From the NCBI GenBank assembly GCA_934234215.1, contig CAKQHB010000007.1:47037-111036 (forward strand): DNA of 64,000 bases, read 5' to 3'. Position 1 is the first letter of the stretch; every line of letters starts with the position of its first letter. Shown piece after piece: positions 25,699-33,942 of the stretch. The notes below the pieces were generated by a model. The model worked only from the letters and a program-made list of their open reading frames with translations. It was not told the origin of the DNA and made no database searches. The position numbers and the translations under genes are program-made. The stretch comes from an uncultured Cuneatibacter sp. (GTDB lineage: Bacteria; Bacillota; Clostridia; Lachnospirales; Lachnospiraceae).

Positions 25699-26859
25699 TT
25701 AGATATAGTTGCACAGTCTTGCCATCGCAGTTTCAAAGAATCCCAGCGCTTCGGCTTTGGACTGCTTGCCATTGATGACTTCCAGCATGAGGTCCATGAG
25801 CTTGTCGGTCATCTGATCCAGGGTTTCCGGACCGTAGATCACTGGGCTTGCATCGAAGTCTAGGTTATCCTTCATGTTCTGGTAAGTTGGACGGTTGCCG
25901 GTGATTTTGATGACCGGAGCGATGGCATGTCCCGTGGGTGTGCCGCGACCGGTGGAGAACAGAATGATCTGTGCGCCGCCTGCGATCATACCTGCAACGG
26001 AAGAGGGATCGTTGCCGGGGGTATCCATGATGACGAGACCGTGATCAGAGATCTGCTTCGCATAGTCATACACTGCACAGATTGGACGATGTCCGCCTTT
26101 GTGGATACAGCCGAGGGATTTCTCTTCCAATGTGGTTAAACCACCTGCCATGTTGCCGGGAGAAGGATTGCCCTCGCGGCAGTCAAAGCCGTGAACGGAG
26201 ACAGACTCCTCATAGCGGTGTACAATATGTAAGATCCGATCATGCAGCTCCGGCGTAGCAGCGCGGCGGGCGAGGATGTGCTCGGCACCGATAAATTCCG
26301 GAGTCTCGCTGAGAATGGAGGTTGCGCCCATATCTACGAGACGGTCGGACATGCTGCCAATCAGCGGATTGGCGGCGAGACCGCTGGTGGGATCCGAACC
26401 GCCACACTCGGTGCCAACGATCAGTTCCGACATGGGACATGGCTCACGGTGCAGCTGGCTGGCTTCTTCTACCAGTTCTCTTGCAAGGCGCATACCCTGT
26501 TCGATGGCGTGCAGGGTGCCGCCAACTTCCTGAATGATCAGCGTGCGCATCGGCTTGTTTGTACGTTCACGGATGGCTTCGGTGACAAGATCCATCTGGC
26601 AGTTTTCGCAGCCGAGGGAGATGACAAGTGTGCCATAGATGTTTGGATTGGCAGCGTATCCTGCCATAACATCCATTGTCCACTGCATGTCAGTGCCGAC
26701 CTGAGAGCAGCCATTTTGATTATGAAAAGTTACAGTGCCATTTACCAGCTGAGAGATGCGGGAAGCAGTATCGCTGGCGCAGATGCTGGCGGGCAAAATT
26801 AACACATGATTCCGGATGCCAATACGACCATCCGGACGACGATATCCTAAAAATTCCAT
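25699..26859 (-). CDS. UxaA family dehydratase/lyase, large subunit
   Basis: A 386-residue protein covering the second and C-terminal domains of the altronate/galactarate dehydratase family. Diagnostic stretches are RPDGRIGIRNHVLILP, HNQNGCSQVG, GTECGGSDPTSGLAANPL and LFSTGRGTPTGHAIAPVIKITGN. Family enzymes remove water from sugar acids (altronate, galactarate) or, as SuyB, cleave sulfite from (2R)-sulfolactate. As the SAF domain is a separate gene here, the arrangement matches SuyAB as well as split dehydratases, and the substrate is open. GGAGGG precedes the ATG. It lies 15 bases after the small subunit. Confidence 0.85.
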   Translation of the reverse strand: MEFLGYRRPDGRIGIRNHVLILPASICASDTASRISQLVNGTVTFHNQNGCSQVGTDMQWTMDVMAGYAANPNIYGTLVISLGCENCQMDLVTEAIRERTNKPMRTLIIQEVGGTLHAIEQGMRLARELVEEASQLHREPCPMSELIVGTECGGSDPTSGLAANPLIGSMSDRLVDMGATSILSETPEFIGAEHILARRAATPELHDRILHIVHRYEESVSVHGFDCREGNPSPGNMAGGLTTLEEKSLGCIHKGGHRPICAVYDYAKQISDHGLVIMDTPGNDPSSVAGMIAGGAQIILFSTGRGTPTGHAIAPVIKITGNRPTYQNMKDNLDFDASPVIYGPETLDQMTDKLMDLMLEVINGKQSKAEALGFFETAMARLCNYI

Positions 26860-26874
26860 AAAAAGATCCCTCCC

Positions 26875-27168
26875 TTAAGATAAACTGTCCAGATTCTCAC
26901 GGACACTGGCAACATTGTGTGTGTGGACATGCTGTCCGACATGGATGGGACAGGCAGCCTCGCCGATATGTTCTCCATACTTTACGATCTTATCACCGGG
27001 GACAAGTTCGCGAATGGCAATTTTGTGATAGATGGTGATGTCGTCTACCGCGGTCAGCTGGATGGATGCTCCGGAGGGAGTGGTGCAGGAGACCTGACTG
27101 CCGGCAGAGATTGGTTCGATTGCAACGATGACGTTGTCTTTTTCGTCAATCATGACAGCATTATTCAT
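26875..27168 (-). CDS. UxaA family dehydratase/lyase, small subunit (SAF domain)
   Basis: A 97-residue SAF domain protein, the N-terminal domain of altronate/galactarate dehydratases encoded as its own gene. The pattern HKIAIRELVPGDKIVKYGEHIG ... GQHVHTHNV is typical. It pairs with the large subunit downstream. The ATG at 27168 has GAGGAA 4 bases upstream; an ATG at 27180 adds four residues. A GTGCGCC/GGCGCAC hairpin (27185-27202) lies in the leader just before the ribosome binding site. Confidence 0.85.
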   Translation of the reverse strand: MNNAVMIDEKDNVIVAIEPISAGSQVSCTTPSGASIQLTAVDDITIYHKIAIRELVPGDKIVKYGEHIGEAACPIHVGQHVHTHNVASVRENLDSLS

Positions 27169-27230
27169 AGCGTTCCTCATTTCTGTGCGCCGATGGGCGC
27201 ACGGTTTTTCATTCTTTACTTATGCTTTTC

Positions 27231-27273
27231 ATTATGCTAGGAATGGCGGTCCGGGTCAATGCGCCAGACCGCC
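27231..27273 (-). promoter_or_regulatory. Promoter of the uxaA-like operon with an overlapping inverted repeat
   Basis: On the minus strand TTGACC (27254-27259) and CATAAT (27231-27236) have a 17-base spacer. The inverted repeat GGCGGTC/GACCGCC (27267-27273 and 27245-27251) flanks the -35 box on both sides, so a bound repressor would cover it. Confidence 0.55.
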
Positions 27274-27360
27274 TGATTTTATAAAAAAACCGACAAACAA
27301 AACATTTTGCGAAAAAGCAGCATTATGACACAACGCAGCATTCTGTTACATAAAACAGAT

Positions 27361-29157
27361 TTAGGATACGATGCGGCAGCGGGTGAGCACAACCTGCAGC
27401 TTTTCTCTGCCGCCGTAAGTGTCAATTTCCGGATAGTATGTAACCGTGAGACGGATCGGATTCTGCTGTCCCCGCATGGCGGCATCTACAGCATGTTCGC
27501 CGTAAGTCTGTCGCATTTCCTCCACGAGACCGGAGATATTTTCAAATGTGACCCCTTCCATCTGACAGCCGGAAGCATTGCGCAGCGTCAGCTTCAGGAC
27601 ATTTTGGTTCTTGCCAAGGATGCGCATGGACAGCACTTCGAGGCTGCGCTCGCCGAACACAGGCTTTGGATTTGCTTTTCCGAAGGGCTCCAGTACAGTA
27701 AATTCCCGGATGAGCGGCATGGTGATATGCTCAAAAGGCAGAGGAACATCAATCCAGACCTTCTGGACGAGATCCGCTTCCGTGAGTGCGCAGCGCTCGT
27801 TGATGGCGCGGCGGAACGGTTGGAGATTTTCTACTGGCAGCGACAGTCCGGCAGCCATAGGATGACCGCCGAATTTCGTCAGAAATTCCCGGCAGGAAAC
27901 CAGCCCCTGAAACATGTGGTAGCCCTCGATGGAGCGGGCGGAGCCTTTCAGACCGTTCTTGCCATTGGTCAGAACGATGGTGGGCTTGCCGAACAGCTCC
28001 CGGATGCGTCCCGCGATGATGCCGGCGAGACTTTCATGGCATTCCGGCAGATAGACAACGAGGACGCGGTCGTTTGCGAGATCGGTGGTTTCCACGAGTT
28101 CGTAGGCTTTTTCCGTCCACTGGAGCGTCATGTCTTTGCGCAGATCATTCAGTTCTTTGAGGCGGGCGGCAAGGACATCCCCCTCCGCTTCTGTTTCCGC
28201 CAGCAGCAGGCAGACCGCAGTGCGGGCAGTGTCGAGTCTGCCACCCGCATTCAGCGCCGGACCGAGGATGAAGCCGATGTGGTAAGCGGACAGATTTTCC
28301 GGATGGATCTGCTGATGCTTCATGAGTGCGGTGAGACCCGGATGAGTCGAGCGGCTGAGGAGCGCCAGTCCCTCCCGCACAAGGATGCGGTTGACACCGG
28401 TGAGATCGCATACATCGGTGATCGTTGCGATGGCGGCATATTGCAGCAGCTCAAATTGCAGCTCACGGATGTGGGGATACTGGACGCGGGTGAGCAGCAC
28501 TCCGGTGAGCATCCAGGCAATCCCGGCGCCGCACATTCCCTTGTAGGGATATGCGCAGTCCGGCTGCTTCGGATTGACAACAGCATCGGCGCAGGGGGTC
28601 ACTTTTCGAAGCTCGCCGTCTTGCTCCTGTTCCACCAGCTCATGATGATCGGTGACGATGACCGTCATGCCCAGCTCTTTTGCGCGGGCGATAGGGTCAA
28701 GTGCGGCGATGCCATTGTCGCAGGTCAAAAGGAGAGAAATACCATCTCTGGCAGCTTCCTCCACAAAAGACATGTTGAGTCCGTAACCATCCCGGATACG
28801 GTCGGGAATTGTCCAGTCCACATCGGCGTGGAGCGCTGTGAGGCAGCGGTACAGCACTGTGATGGAGCAGACACCATCGGCATCATAGTCTCCGACGATG
28901 CGGATGCGCTGTTTGTTTTGGATTGCGGAAAGGAGCAGATCCACCGCCGGAGACAGATCCTTCATGAGAAGCGGATCCGGCAGGCTGTCCAGCGTTCCAT
29001 ATAGATAGGAACGGATTTCTTCATCGGTGCAAATATCGCGATTGCGGAGAAGACGGGCTGTGACAGGCGAAATATGAAATTTCTGACTGATGGCAGAAAA
29101 GTCCGCTTTCTTTCCGTAGACGCGCCATTCTTCTTGAACTTGTTTTTTCATAACCAT
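27361..29157 (-). CDS. recJ: Single-stranded-DNA-specific exonuclease RecJ
   Basis: A 598-residue RecJ, a 5'-3' exonuclease of recombination and mismatch repair. The DHH phosphoesterase motifs are seen: VGDYDADGVCS (motif I), LLLTCDNGIAA (motif II) and VIVTDHHEL (the DHH). The DHHA1 region contains GNGLKGSARSIEG-like KNGLKGSARSIEGYHMF and FGGHPMAAGLSL. The ATG at 29157 has GAGG 10 bases upstream; an ATG at 29151 is an alternative, and the frame back to 29229 is not supported. It is divergent from apt. Confidence 0.95.
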   Translation of the reverse strand: MVMKKQVQEEWRVYGKKADFSAISQKFHISPVTARLLRNRDICTDEEIRSYLYGTLDSLPDPLLMKDLSPAVDLLLSAIQNKQRIRIVGDYDADGVCSITVLYRCLTALHADVDWTIPDRIRDGYGLNMSFVEEAARDGISLLLTCDNGIAALDPIARAKELGMTVIVTDHHELVEQEQDGELRKVTPCADAVVNPKQPDCAYPYKGMCGAGIAWMLTGVLLTRVQYPHIRELQFELLQYAAIATITDVCDLTGVNRILVREGLALLSRSTHPGLTALMKHQQIHPENLSAYHIGFILGPALNAGGRLDTARTAVCLLLAETEAEGDVLAARLKELNDLRKDMTLQWTEKAYELVETTDLANDRVLVVYLPECHESLAGIIAGRIRELFGKPTIVLTNGKNGLKGSARSIEGYHMFQGLVSCREFLTKFGGHPMAAGLSLPVENLQPFRRAINERCALTEADLVQKVWIDVPLPFEHITMPLIREFTVLEPFGKANPKPVFGERSLEVLSMRILGKNQNVLKLTLRNASGCQMEGVTFENISGLVEEMRQTYGEHAVDAAMRGQQNPIRLTVTYYPEIDTYGGREKLQVVLTRCRIVS

Positions 29158-29222
29158 AAAATAAATACCTCTTTTAACACAATACGGGACTATCATACCA
29201 CATTTCCGGAAAAGTAAAAATC

Positions 29223-29251
29223 TTGACATCTGCAGGTCCGGTTGATATATT
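29223..29251 (+). promoter_or_regulatory. Sigma-A promoter of apt
   Basis: TTGACA (29223-29228) and TATATT (29246-29251) with a 17-base spacer, about 80 bases before the apt start. Confidence 0.6.
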
Positions 29252-29331
29252 TATACTTATATAGTACAAGCTGGCAGATTTTGTACGAATTTTGTGAAGT
29301 GTCAGCAATAACAGTGGAATTGGAGAACGAC

Positions 29332-29856
29332 ATGAAAACCGTAGAAGATTATATCAGAAGCATTCCGGATTTCCCGGAACCAGGCATTATTTTCCGTGAC
29401 ATTACGAGCGTCCTGCAGGATCCAGAGGGTCTGCAGCTGGCGATTGATTCCATGCAGAAGGAGCTGGAAGGGATTGATTTTGATGTGATCGCAGGTGCGG
29501 AGTCGAGAGGCTTTATTTTTGGCATGCCTCTGGCTTACAACCTGAAAAAGAGTTTTGTTCCGGTTCGCAAGAAGGGCAAGCTGCCTTGCGAGACGATTGA
29601 GCAGGAGTATGCGCTGGAGTATGGCACAGCAACTCTTGAAATGCATAAGGATTCCATCAAGCCCGGTCAGAAGGTTGTCATTATCGACGATCTGATCGCA
29701 ACAGGCGGCACAATCGAAGCCATCATCAAGATGGTGGAGCGTCTGGGCGGCGAAGTGGTCAAAGTCTGCTTTTTGCTGGAGCTGGCAGGACTGCACGGCC
29801 GCGACCATCTGAAGGGATATAATGTATCCAGCGTTGTGTCTTATCCTGGAAAGTAA
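29332..29856 (+). CDS. apt: Adenine phosphoribosyltransferase
   Basis: A 174-residue Apt that salvages adenine to AMP with PRPP. The N-terminal IPDFPEPGIIFRDITSVLQDP and the PRPP-binding loop VVIIDDLIATGGTIEA are diagnostic, as is AGAESRGFIFG. The ATG at 29332 is preferred, with GGAGA 6 bases upstream; the frame is open back to 29242 but those residues overlap the promoter. A terminator follows. Salvage (apt) next to stringent response (relA) is a common order in Firmicutes. Confidence 0.97.
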   Translation: MKTVEDYIRSIPDFPEPGIIFRDITSVLQDPEGLQLAIDSMQKELEGIDFDVIAGAESRGFIFGMPLAYNLKKSFVPVRKKGKLPCETIEQEYALEYGTATLEMHKDSIKPGQKVVIIDDLIATGGTIEAIIKMVERLGGEVVKVCFLLELAGLHGRDHLKGYNVSSVVSYPGK

Positions 29857-29867
29857 TTGCGTTTTCA

Positions 29868-29905
29868 TACCGGAAATCTATGGGGAGGTTTCCGGTAATT
29901 TTTTT
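29868..29905 (+). terminator. Intrinsic terminator after apt
   Basis: Stem TACCGGAAA (29868-29876) and TTTCCGGTA (29889-29897), followed by a run of seven T. Confidence 0.85.
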
Positions 29906-29961
29906 ACTTTATAGGGAATTACATTGCAGGATCCTATTTTTACATTATTGAGGAGAATTTC

Positions 29962-32298
29962 ATGGCAGAGAATCTCAGAAAATCAGAATCAGAAATCAAA
30001 GAAGACATTGATCTGAAATTAGAAGGACCGGAGCGGATTGTTCCCAGCCCGCCGGATTTTACACCGCCGGAGGAGCTGTATCAGAACCTGTTGGATACGA
30101 TCCGAAAGTATCATCCGTCTGATGACATCAGTGGAGTGGAACGGGCATATAAGGTGGCTGCAGCGGCGCACAAGGACCAGAAGAGAAAGTCCGGAGAGCC
30201 GTATATCATCCACCCGCTTTGTGTTGCCATCATTCTGGCGGAGCTGGAGTTGGACAAGGAGAGTATCATCGCCGGTCTGCTGCACGATGTGGTAGAAGAC
30301 ACTGTCATGACCATTGAGGAGTTAGAGGAGCAGTTTGGAGCAGAGGTAGCGCTGTTGGTAGACGGTGTTACAAAGCTGACACAGTTGAACTGGGACAAGG
30401 ATAAAGTCGAGGTTCAGGCGGAAAATCTGCGTAAGATGTTTCTGGCGATGGCGAAGGACATCCGCGTCATCCTTGTTAAACTGGCAGACCGCCTGCACAA
30501 TATGCGAACTGCACAGTACTGGTCTCCTGCAAAGCAGGTAGAAAAGTCCAGAGAGACGCTGGAGATCTATTCGCCTATCGCAAACCGTCTCGGTATTTCC
30601 AAGATCAAGGTAGAGCTGGACGACCTGGCGCTGCAGTATCTGGAGCCGGATATTTACCGGGAGATGAGCCGCAAGCTGGCGATGGATCGGGAAGAGCGTC
30701 AGCAATTTGTGGACGAGATCATTGAGGAAGTGGCAGAGCACATGAAAAAGGCGGGCATTGAGGCGCATATGTCCGGCCGTGTAAAGCACTTTTTCAGTAT
30801 TTACCGCAAGATGAAGAACCAGAACAAGACCATCGACCAGATTTATGATGTGTTTGCCGTGCGGATCATTGTGGACACGGTGAAGGATTGCTATGGTGCG
30901 CTGGGTATCATTCATGAGATGTACACGCCCATTCCGGGACGTTTTAAAGATTACATTGCAATGCCGAAGCCGAACATGTACCAGTCGCTGCATACAACGC
31001 TGATCGGCAAGAGCGGCAGACCGTTTGAGGTGCAGATCCGTACCGAGGAGATGCATCGTACTGCGGAGTATGGTATTGCAGCACACTGGAAGTACAAAGA
31101 GGTCGGTTCCGGTGAGACGCACTTATCCAACGAAGAAGAGAAGATGAACTGGCTGAGTCAGATTCTGGAGTGGCAGCACGACATGTCGGATAACCGCGAG
31201 TTCCTGAGTGTTGTCAAGAGCGACCTGAATCTGTTCTCAGATAATGTGTATTGCTTTACCCCGAACGGCGATGTGAAGACATTGCCCGCTGGTTCGACAC
31301 CGGTAGACTTTGCATACAGCATCCATTCCGCAGTCGGCAATAAGATGGTTGGCGCTCGCGTCAATGGCAAGCTCGTGCCCATTGATTACAAGATCCAGAA
31401 CGGCGACCGCATTGAGATTATGACGTCCCAGAATTCCAGAGGACCGAGCCGCGACTGGCTGAAGATCGTCAAGAGTGGACAGGCGCGAAATAAGATCAAC
31501 CAGTGGTTTAAGGCAGAGCTGAAGGAGGACAATATCCTCAAGGGCAAGGATCTTGTCCAGACCTATTGCAAGTCTCATGGTCTGGTACTGAGTAACCTGA
31601 CAAAGCCGGAATATATCGAGAAGGTTCTGATTAAGTATGGTTTCCAGGATTGGGATTCGGTACTGGCAGCCATTGGTCATGGCGGCTTGAAGGAAGGTCA
31701 GGTTGTCAATAAATTAAAGGACGAGTACGAGAAGGATCAGAAGCAGAAGATCACGGATGAGGATGTTCTGGCAGGTGTGAATGCGACACCGGAGCCCAGC
31801 GGAGACGCGCCGAAGCCGAAGCAGCAGATGCGCTCCAAGTCCGGTATCGTTGTCAAAGGTTTGCATGATCTGGCGGTACGCTTTTCCAAGTGCTGTTCAC
31901 CAGTGCCGGGAGATGAGATCGTTGGTTTTGTGACGAGAGGCCGTGGCGTTTCGATTCATCGAACGGACTGTATCAACATTTTGAACCTTCCGGAAAATGA
32001 ACGCGCCCGCATTATCGACGCGGAGTGGCAGAAACCGGAGACGCCGGGACAGCAGGACCGCTATCAGACCGAGATCAAGATCTATGCGACAAACCGCATT
32101 GGTATTTTGGTAGAATTGTCGAAGGTATTTACGGAGCGTTCCATTGATATTCTTTCGATGAATTCCCGTATCAGTAAGAATGGCACGGCGACGATTCAGA
32201 TGAGTTTTGAGATCACCGGCGTGGAAGAGCTGAACAAGATCGTAGAAAAGGTACGCCAGATCGATGGTGTGCTGGATATCGAAAGGACGACCGGCTGA
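29962..32298 (+). CDS. relA: Bifunctional (p)ppGpp synthetase/hydrolase
   Basis: A 778-residue Rel protein that makes and degrades the alarmone (p)ppGpp. In order: HD hydrolase domain with LLHDVVEDT (near residue 110); synthetase domain with KPNMYQSLHTTLIG and VQIRTEEMHRTAEYGIAAHWKYK; TGS domain (VYCFTPNGDVKTLPAGSTPVDFAY in two parts, near 425-450); a zinc-finger/RIS part with RFSKCCSPVPGDEI; and a C-terminal ACT domain (IYATNRIGILVELSKVF). Intact HDVVED indicates that hydrolase activity is kept. The stop overlaps the start of the next gene by one base. Confidence 0.97.
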   Translation: MAENLRKSESEIKEDIDLKLEGPERIVPSPPDFTPPEELYQNLLDTIRKYHPSDDISGVERAYKVAAAAHKDQKRKSGEPYIIHPLCVAIILAELELDKESIIAGLLHDVVEDTVMTIEELEEQFGAEVALLVDGVTKLTQLNWDKDKVEVQAENLRKMFLAMAKDIRVILVKLADRLHNMRTAQYWSPAKQVEKSRETLEIYSPIANRLGISKIKVELDDLALQYLEPDIYREMSRKLAMDREERQQFVDEIIEEVAEHMKKAGIEAHMSGRVKHFFSIYRKMKNQNKTIDQIYDVFAVRIIVDTVKDCYGALGIIHEMYTPIPGRFKDYIAMPKPNMYQSLHTTLIGKSGRPFEVQIRTEEMHRTAEYGIAAHWKYKEVGSGETHLSNEEEKMNWLSQILEWQHDMSDNREFLSVVKSDLNLFSDNVYCFTPNGDVKTLPAGSTPVDFAYSIHSAVGNKMVGARVNGKLVPIDYKIQNGDRIEIMTSQNSRGPSRDWLKIVKSGQARNKINQWFKAELKEDNILKGKDLVQTYCKSHGLVLSNLTKPEYIEKVLIKYGFQDWDSVLAAIGHGGLKEGQVVNKLKDEYEKDQKQKITDEDVLAGVNATPEPSGDAPKPKQQMRSKSGIVVKGLHDLAVRFSKCCSPVPGDEIVGFVTRGRGVSIHRTDCINILNLPENERARIIDAEWQKPETPGQQDRYQTEIKIYATNRIGILVELSKVFTERSIDILSMNSRISKNGTATIQMSFEITGVEELNKIVEKVRQIDGVLDIERTTG

Positions 32299-32921
32299 TG
32301 AAAGTAACAGGCATGACCCTTGGCATGGTGGGCACGAATGTGTGGATCTGTGTGAACGAGGAGACAAAAGAAGCATTTATCGTAGATCCTGCGGATGGAG
32401 CGGAACAGATCGAAGCGAAGCTGGCACAGAATCAGTGGACATTAAAAGGAATTTTGCTGACCCACGGGCATTTTGATCACATTGGCGCAGTGGAAGCGCT
32501 GCGTAGTGCGTACCAGGTGCCGGTGTGGGCAGCGGAAGCGGAGAGAGAGCTGCTTTCGGATGTGGAGGCGAATCTGTCCGGACCATGGACGGGACGCCCG
32601 ATTCGGGTCAAGGCAGATCACTGGCTGCAGGATCTGGATTGCTTCATGCTGGCAGGCATGCGTATTCAGATGATCCTGACACCGGGACATACGGCGGGAA
32701 GCTGCTGCTATTATCTTGCAGAGGAGCATGTGCTGCTGTCCGGCGATACGCTGTTTGCCGGTTCCTGCGGCAGAACGGATCTGCCCACCGGCAGTATGAA
32801 TGCGATCGTGCGCTCGATCCGAGAACGGTTGTTTGCGCTGCCGCCGGAGACGGAAGTGTATCCGGGGCACGGCGAGACAACGAGCATCGGCTGGGAGCAG
32901 CGCTCTAATGCGATGGTGTAA
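32298..32921 (+). CDS. MBL-fold metallo-hydrolase (glyoxalase II-like)
   Basis: A 207-residue metallo-beta-lactamase fold hydrolase. The metal ligands appear as THGHFDHIG, HTAGSCCYY, SGDTLFAGSCGRTDLPTG and YPGHGETT. This is the small group often annotated as hydroxyacylglutathione hydrolase-like; in Clostridia the true substrate is usually unknown. Its ATG overlaps the relA stop (TGATGA), so it is translationally coupled to relA, a common pairing in Firmicutes. Its 3' end overlaps the convergent AraC gene by 17 bases and its terminator lies inside that gene. Confidence 0.93.
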   Translation: MKVTGMTLGMVGTNVWICVNEETKEAFIVDPADGAEQIEAKLAQNQWTLKGILLTHGHFDHIGAVEALRSAYQVPVWAAEAERELLSDVEANLSGPWTGRPIRVKADHWLQDLDCFMLAGMRIQMILTPGHTAGSCCYYLAEEHVLLSGDTLFAGSCGRTDLPTGSMNAIVRSIRERLFALPPETEVYPGHGETTSIGWEQRSNAMV

Positions 32922-33762
32922 ACAAAACCGAAGAAACTGGATTGCCTTTATCCTGGGACGGACTGTGTCCCAGGATTTTTTCGTAACTGCGGAAAAAAGC
33001 GGAATAGTCCGTAAATCCAACGGCGGTGGCGGCATCAGTGGCGCGGTAGCCGTCGAACAAAAGCTGCTGGGCGCGGATGATGCGCTTGTGGTTCAGATAA
33101 CCGGCAATGGTTGTGCCGGTAGTTTCTTTGAAAATCGTATTCAGATAGTTTTTGCTCAGGAAAAAGCGGGCGGACAGGCTGTCCAGTGAGATCGCTTCCT
33201 CCAGATGGTCATTGAGATAATGCAGAACATCGAGCACCCGCTGCTCCTTCACAGAAGGTGTGGGAGGTGCTGTGGGCGTGCGCAGCATCGTCAGCTGTCC
33301 CAGCGTCGCCTGTAAGTAGGCGGCGGACATGGCATTTCCAATGGGAGGATCCAGCTGTTTGCAGCGGATGAGCGCCTCGAAAAACGGTTCGAGGTGCAGA
33401 TCCGAGGCGTCAGAAAAATAGAGCGGCTGGTGCAGCAGATCCTGTCCGGTGGGAAAGACAGACAGCAAAAACGAGCGCAGCTCCAGAGGCAAGGAGGTGT
33501 CGCGAAAGAACATTGTATAGCGTTTGTAAGGCGCATCGGACAGCACTTTTACGCCGTGGAACAGTCTGGGAGGGAATACCATGAGGGTGTGAGGCTGCGG
33601 TTCATAGCAGGTGCCCTCTGCCAGATAGCTGATCGGTCCTTCTAATAAATAATAGACCTCATAATGATTGTGACAATGGAGCTGATAGTCGTCGCTGGGA
33701 GTGTTTGTCTCAGCGTAAACGCAGAGGATATTGTGCTGTTTTAACAGATCGACCGTGACCAT
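32905..33762 (-). CDS. AraC family transcriptional regulator
   Basis: A 285-residue regulator. Residues ~1-110 are a cupin-like sugar-sensing domain (HCHNHYEVYYLLEGPISYL), and the C-terminal ~95 residues hold the double helix-turn-helix, with SLDSLSARFFLSKNYLNTIFKETTG and AAAVGF-like ATAVGFTDYSAFFRSYEKILGHSPSQ. The ATG at 33762 has AGAGG 8 bases upstream; the open frame back to 33819 adds residues over the control region. It is divergent from a Gfo/Idh/MocA oxidoreductase gene and probably controls it. Confidence 0.92.
   Translation of the reverse strand: MVTVDLLKQHNILCVYAETNTPSDDYQLHCHNHYEVYYLLEGPISYLAEGTCYEPQPHTLMVFPPRLFHGVKVLSDAPYKRYTMFFRDTSLPLELRSFLLSVFPTGQDLLHQPLYFSDASDLHLEPFFEALIRCKQLDPPIGNAMSAAYLQATLGQLTMLRTPTAPPTPSVKEQRVLDVLHYLNDHLEEAISLDSLSARFFLSKNYLNTIFKETTGTTIAGYLNHKRIIRAQQLLFDGYRATDAATAVGFTDYSAFFRSYEKILGHSPSQDKGNPVSSVLFTPSH
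32950..32981 (+). terminator. Intrinsic terminator of the relA-MBL operon inside the AraC gene
   Basis: A perfect 10-bp stem, ATCCTGGGAC (32950-32959) and GTCCCAGGAT (32967-32976), with a 7-base loop and then six T. It lies ~30 bases after the MBL stop but inside the C-terminal codons (LGHSPSQ) of the convergent AraC gene. Confidence 0.8.
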
Positions 33763-33788
33763 CGGGAAACCTCTCTTTCGGAATGTGG

Positions 33789-33842
33789 AATTTGCAATAT
33801 TTGATTTAAACGATAACAAAAAATAGTGATATTTGCAATATC
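33789..33842. promoter_or_regulatory. Operator-like direct repeats between AraC and Gfo/Idh genes
   Basis: The 11-mer ATTTGCAATAT occurs at 33790-33800 and 33831-33841, 41 bases apart (about four helical turns) in the same orientation. The second copy is embedded in the palindrome GATATTTGCAATATC (33828-33842). This is the layout expected for AraC-family binding. A TATACT hexamer at 33883-33888 may be the -10 box of the oxidoreductase gene. Confidence 0.55.
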
Positions 33843-33942
33843 ATTAAAGCAAAATACAATGGCTTTTTCGGGCAAAGTCTGCTATACTGAAACCAGTAAA
33901 TATGGTTCTTATGAGAGAACGATTTATTGGAGGGACAAACTT

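Noticed and set aside
27307..29004. A 565-codon open frame on the + strand opposite recJ
   Set aside because: RecJ on the minus strand has all catalytic motifs; the opposite frame has no recognisable domain and has the composition of an antisense shadow.
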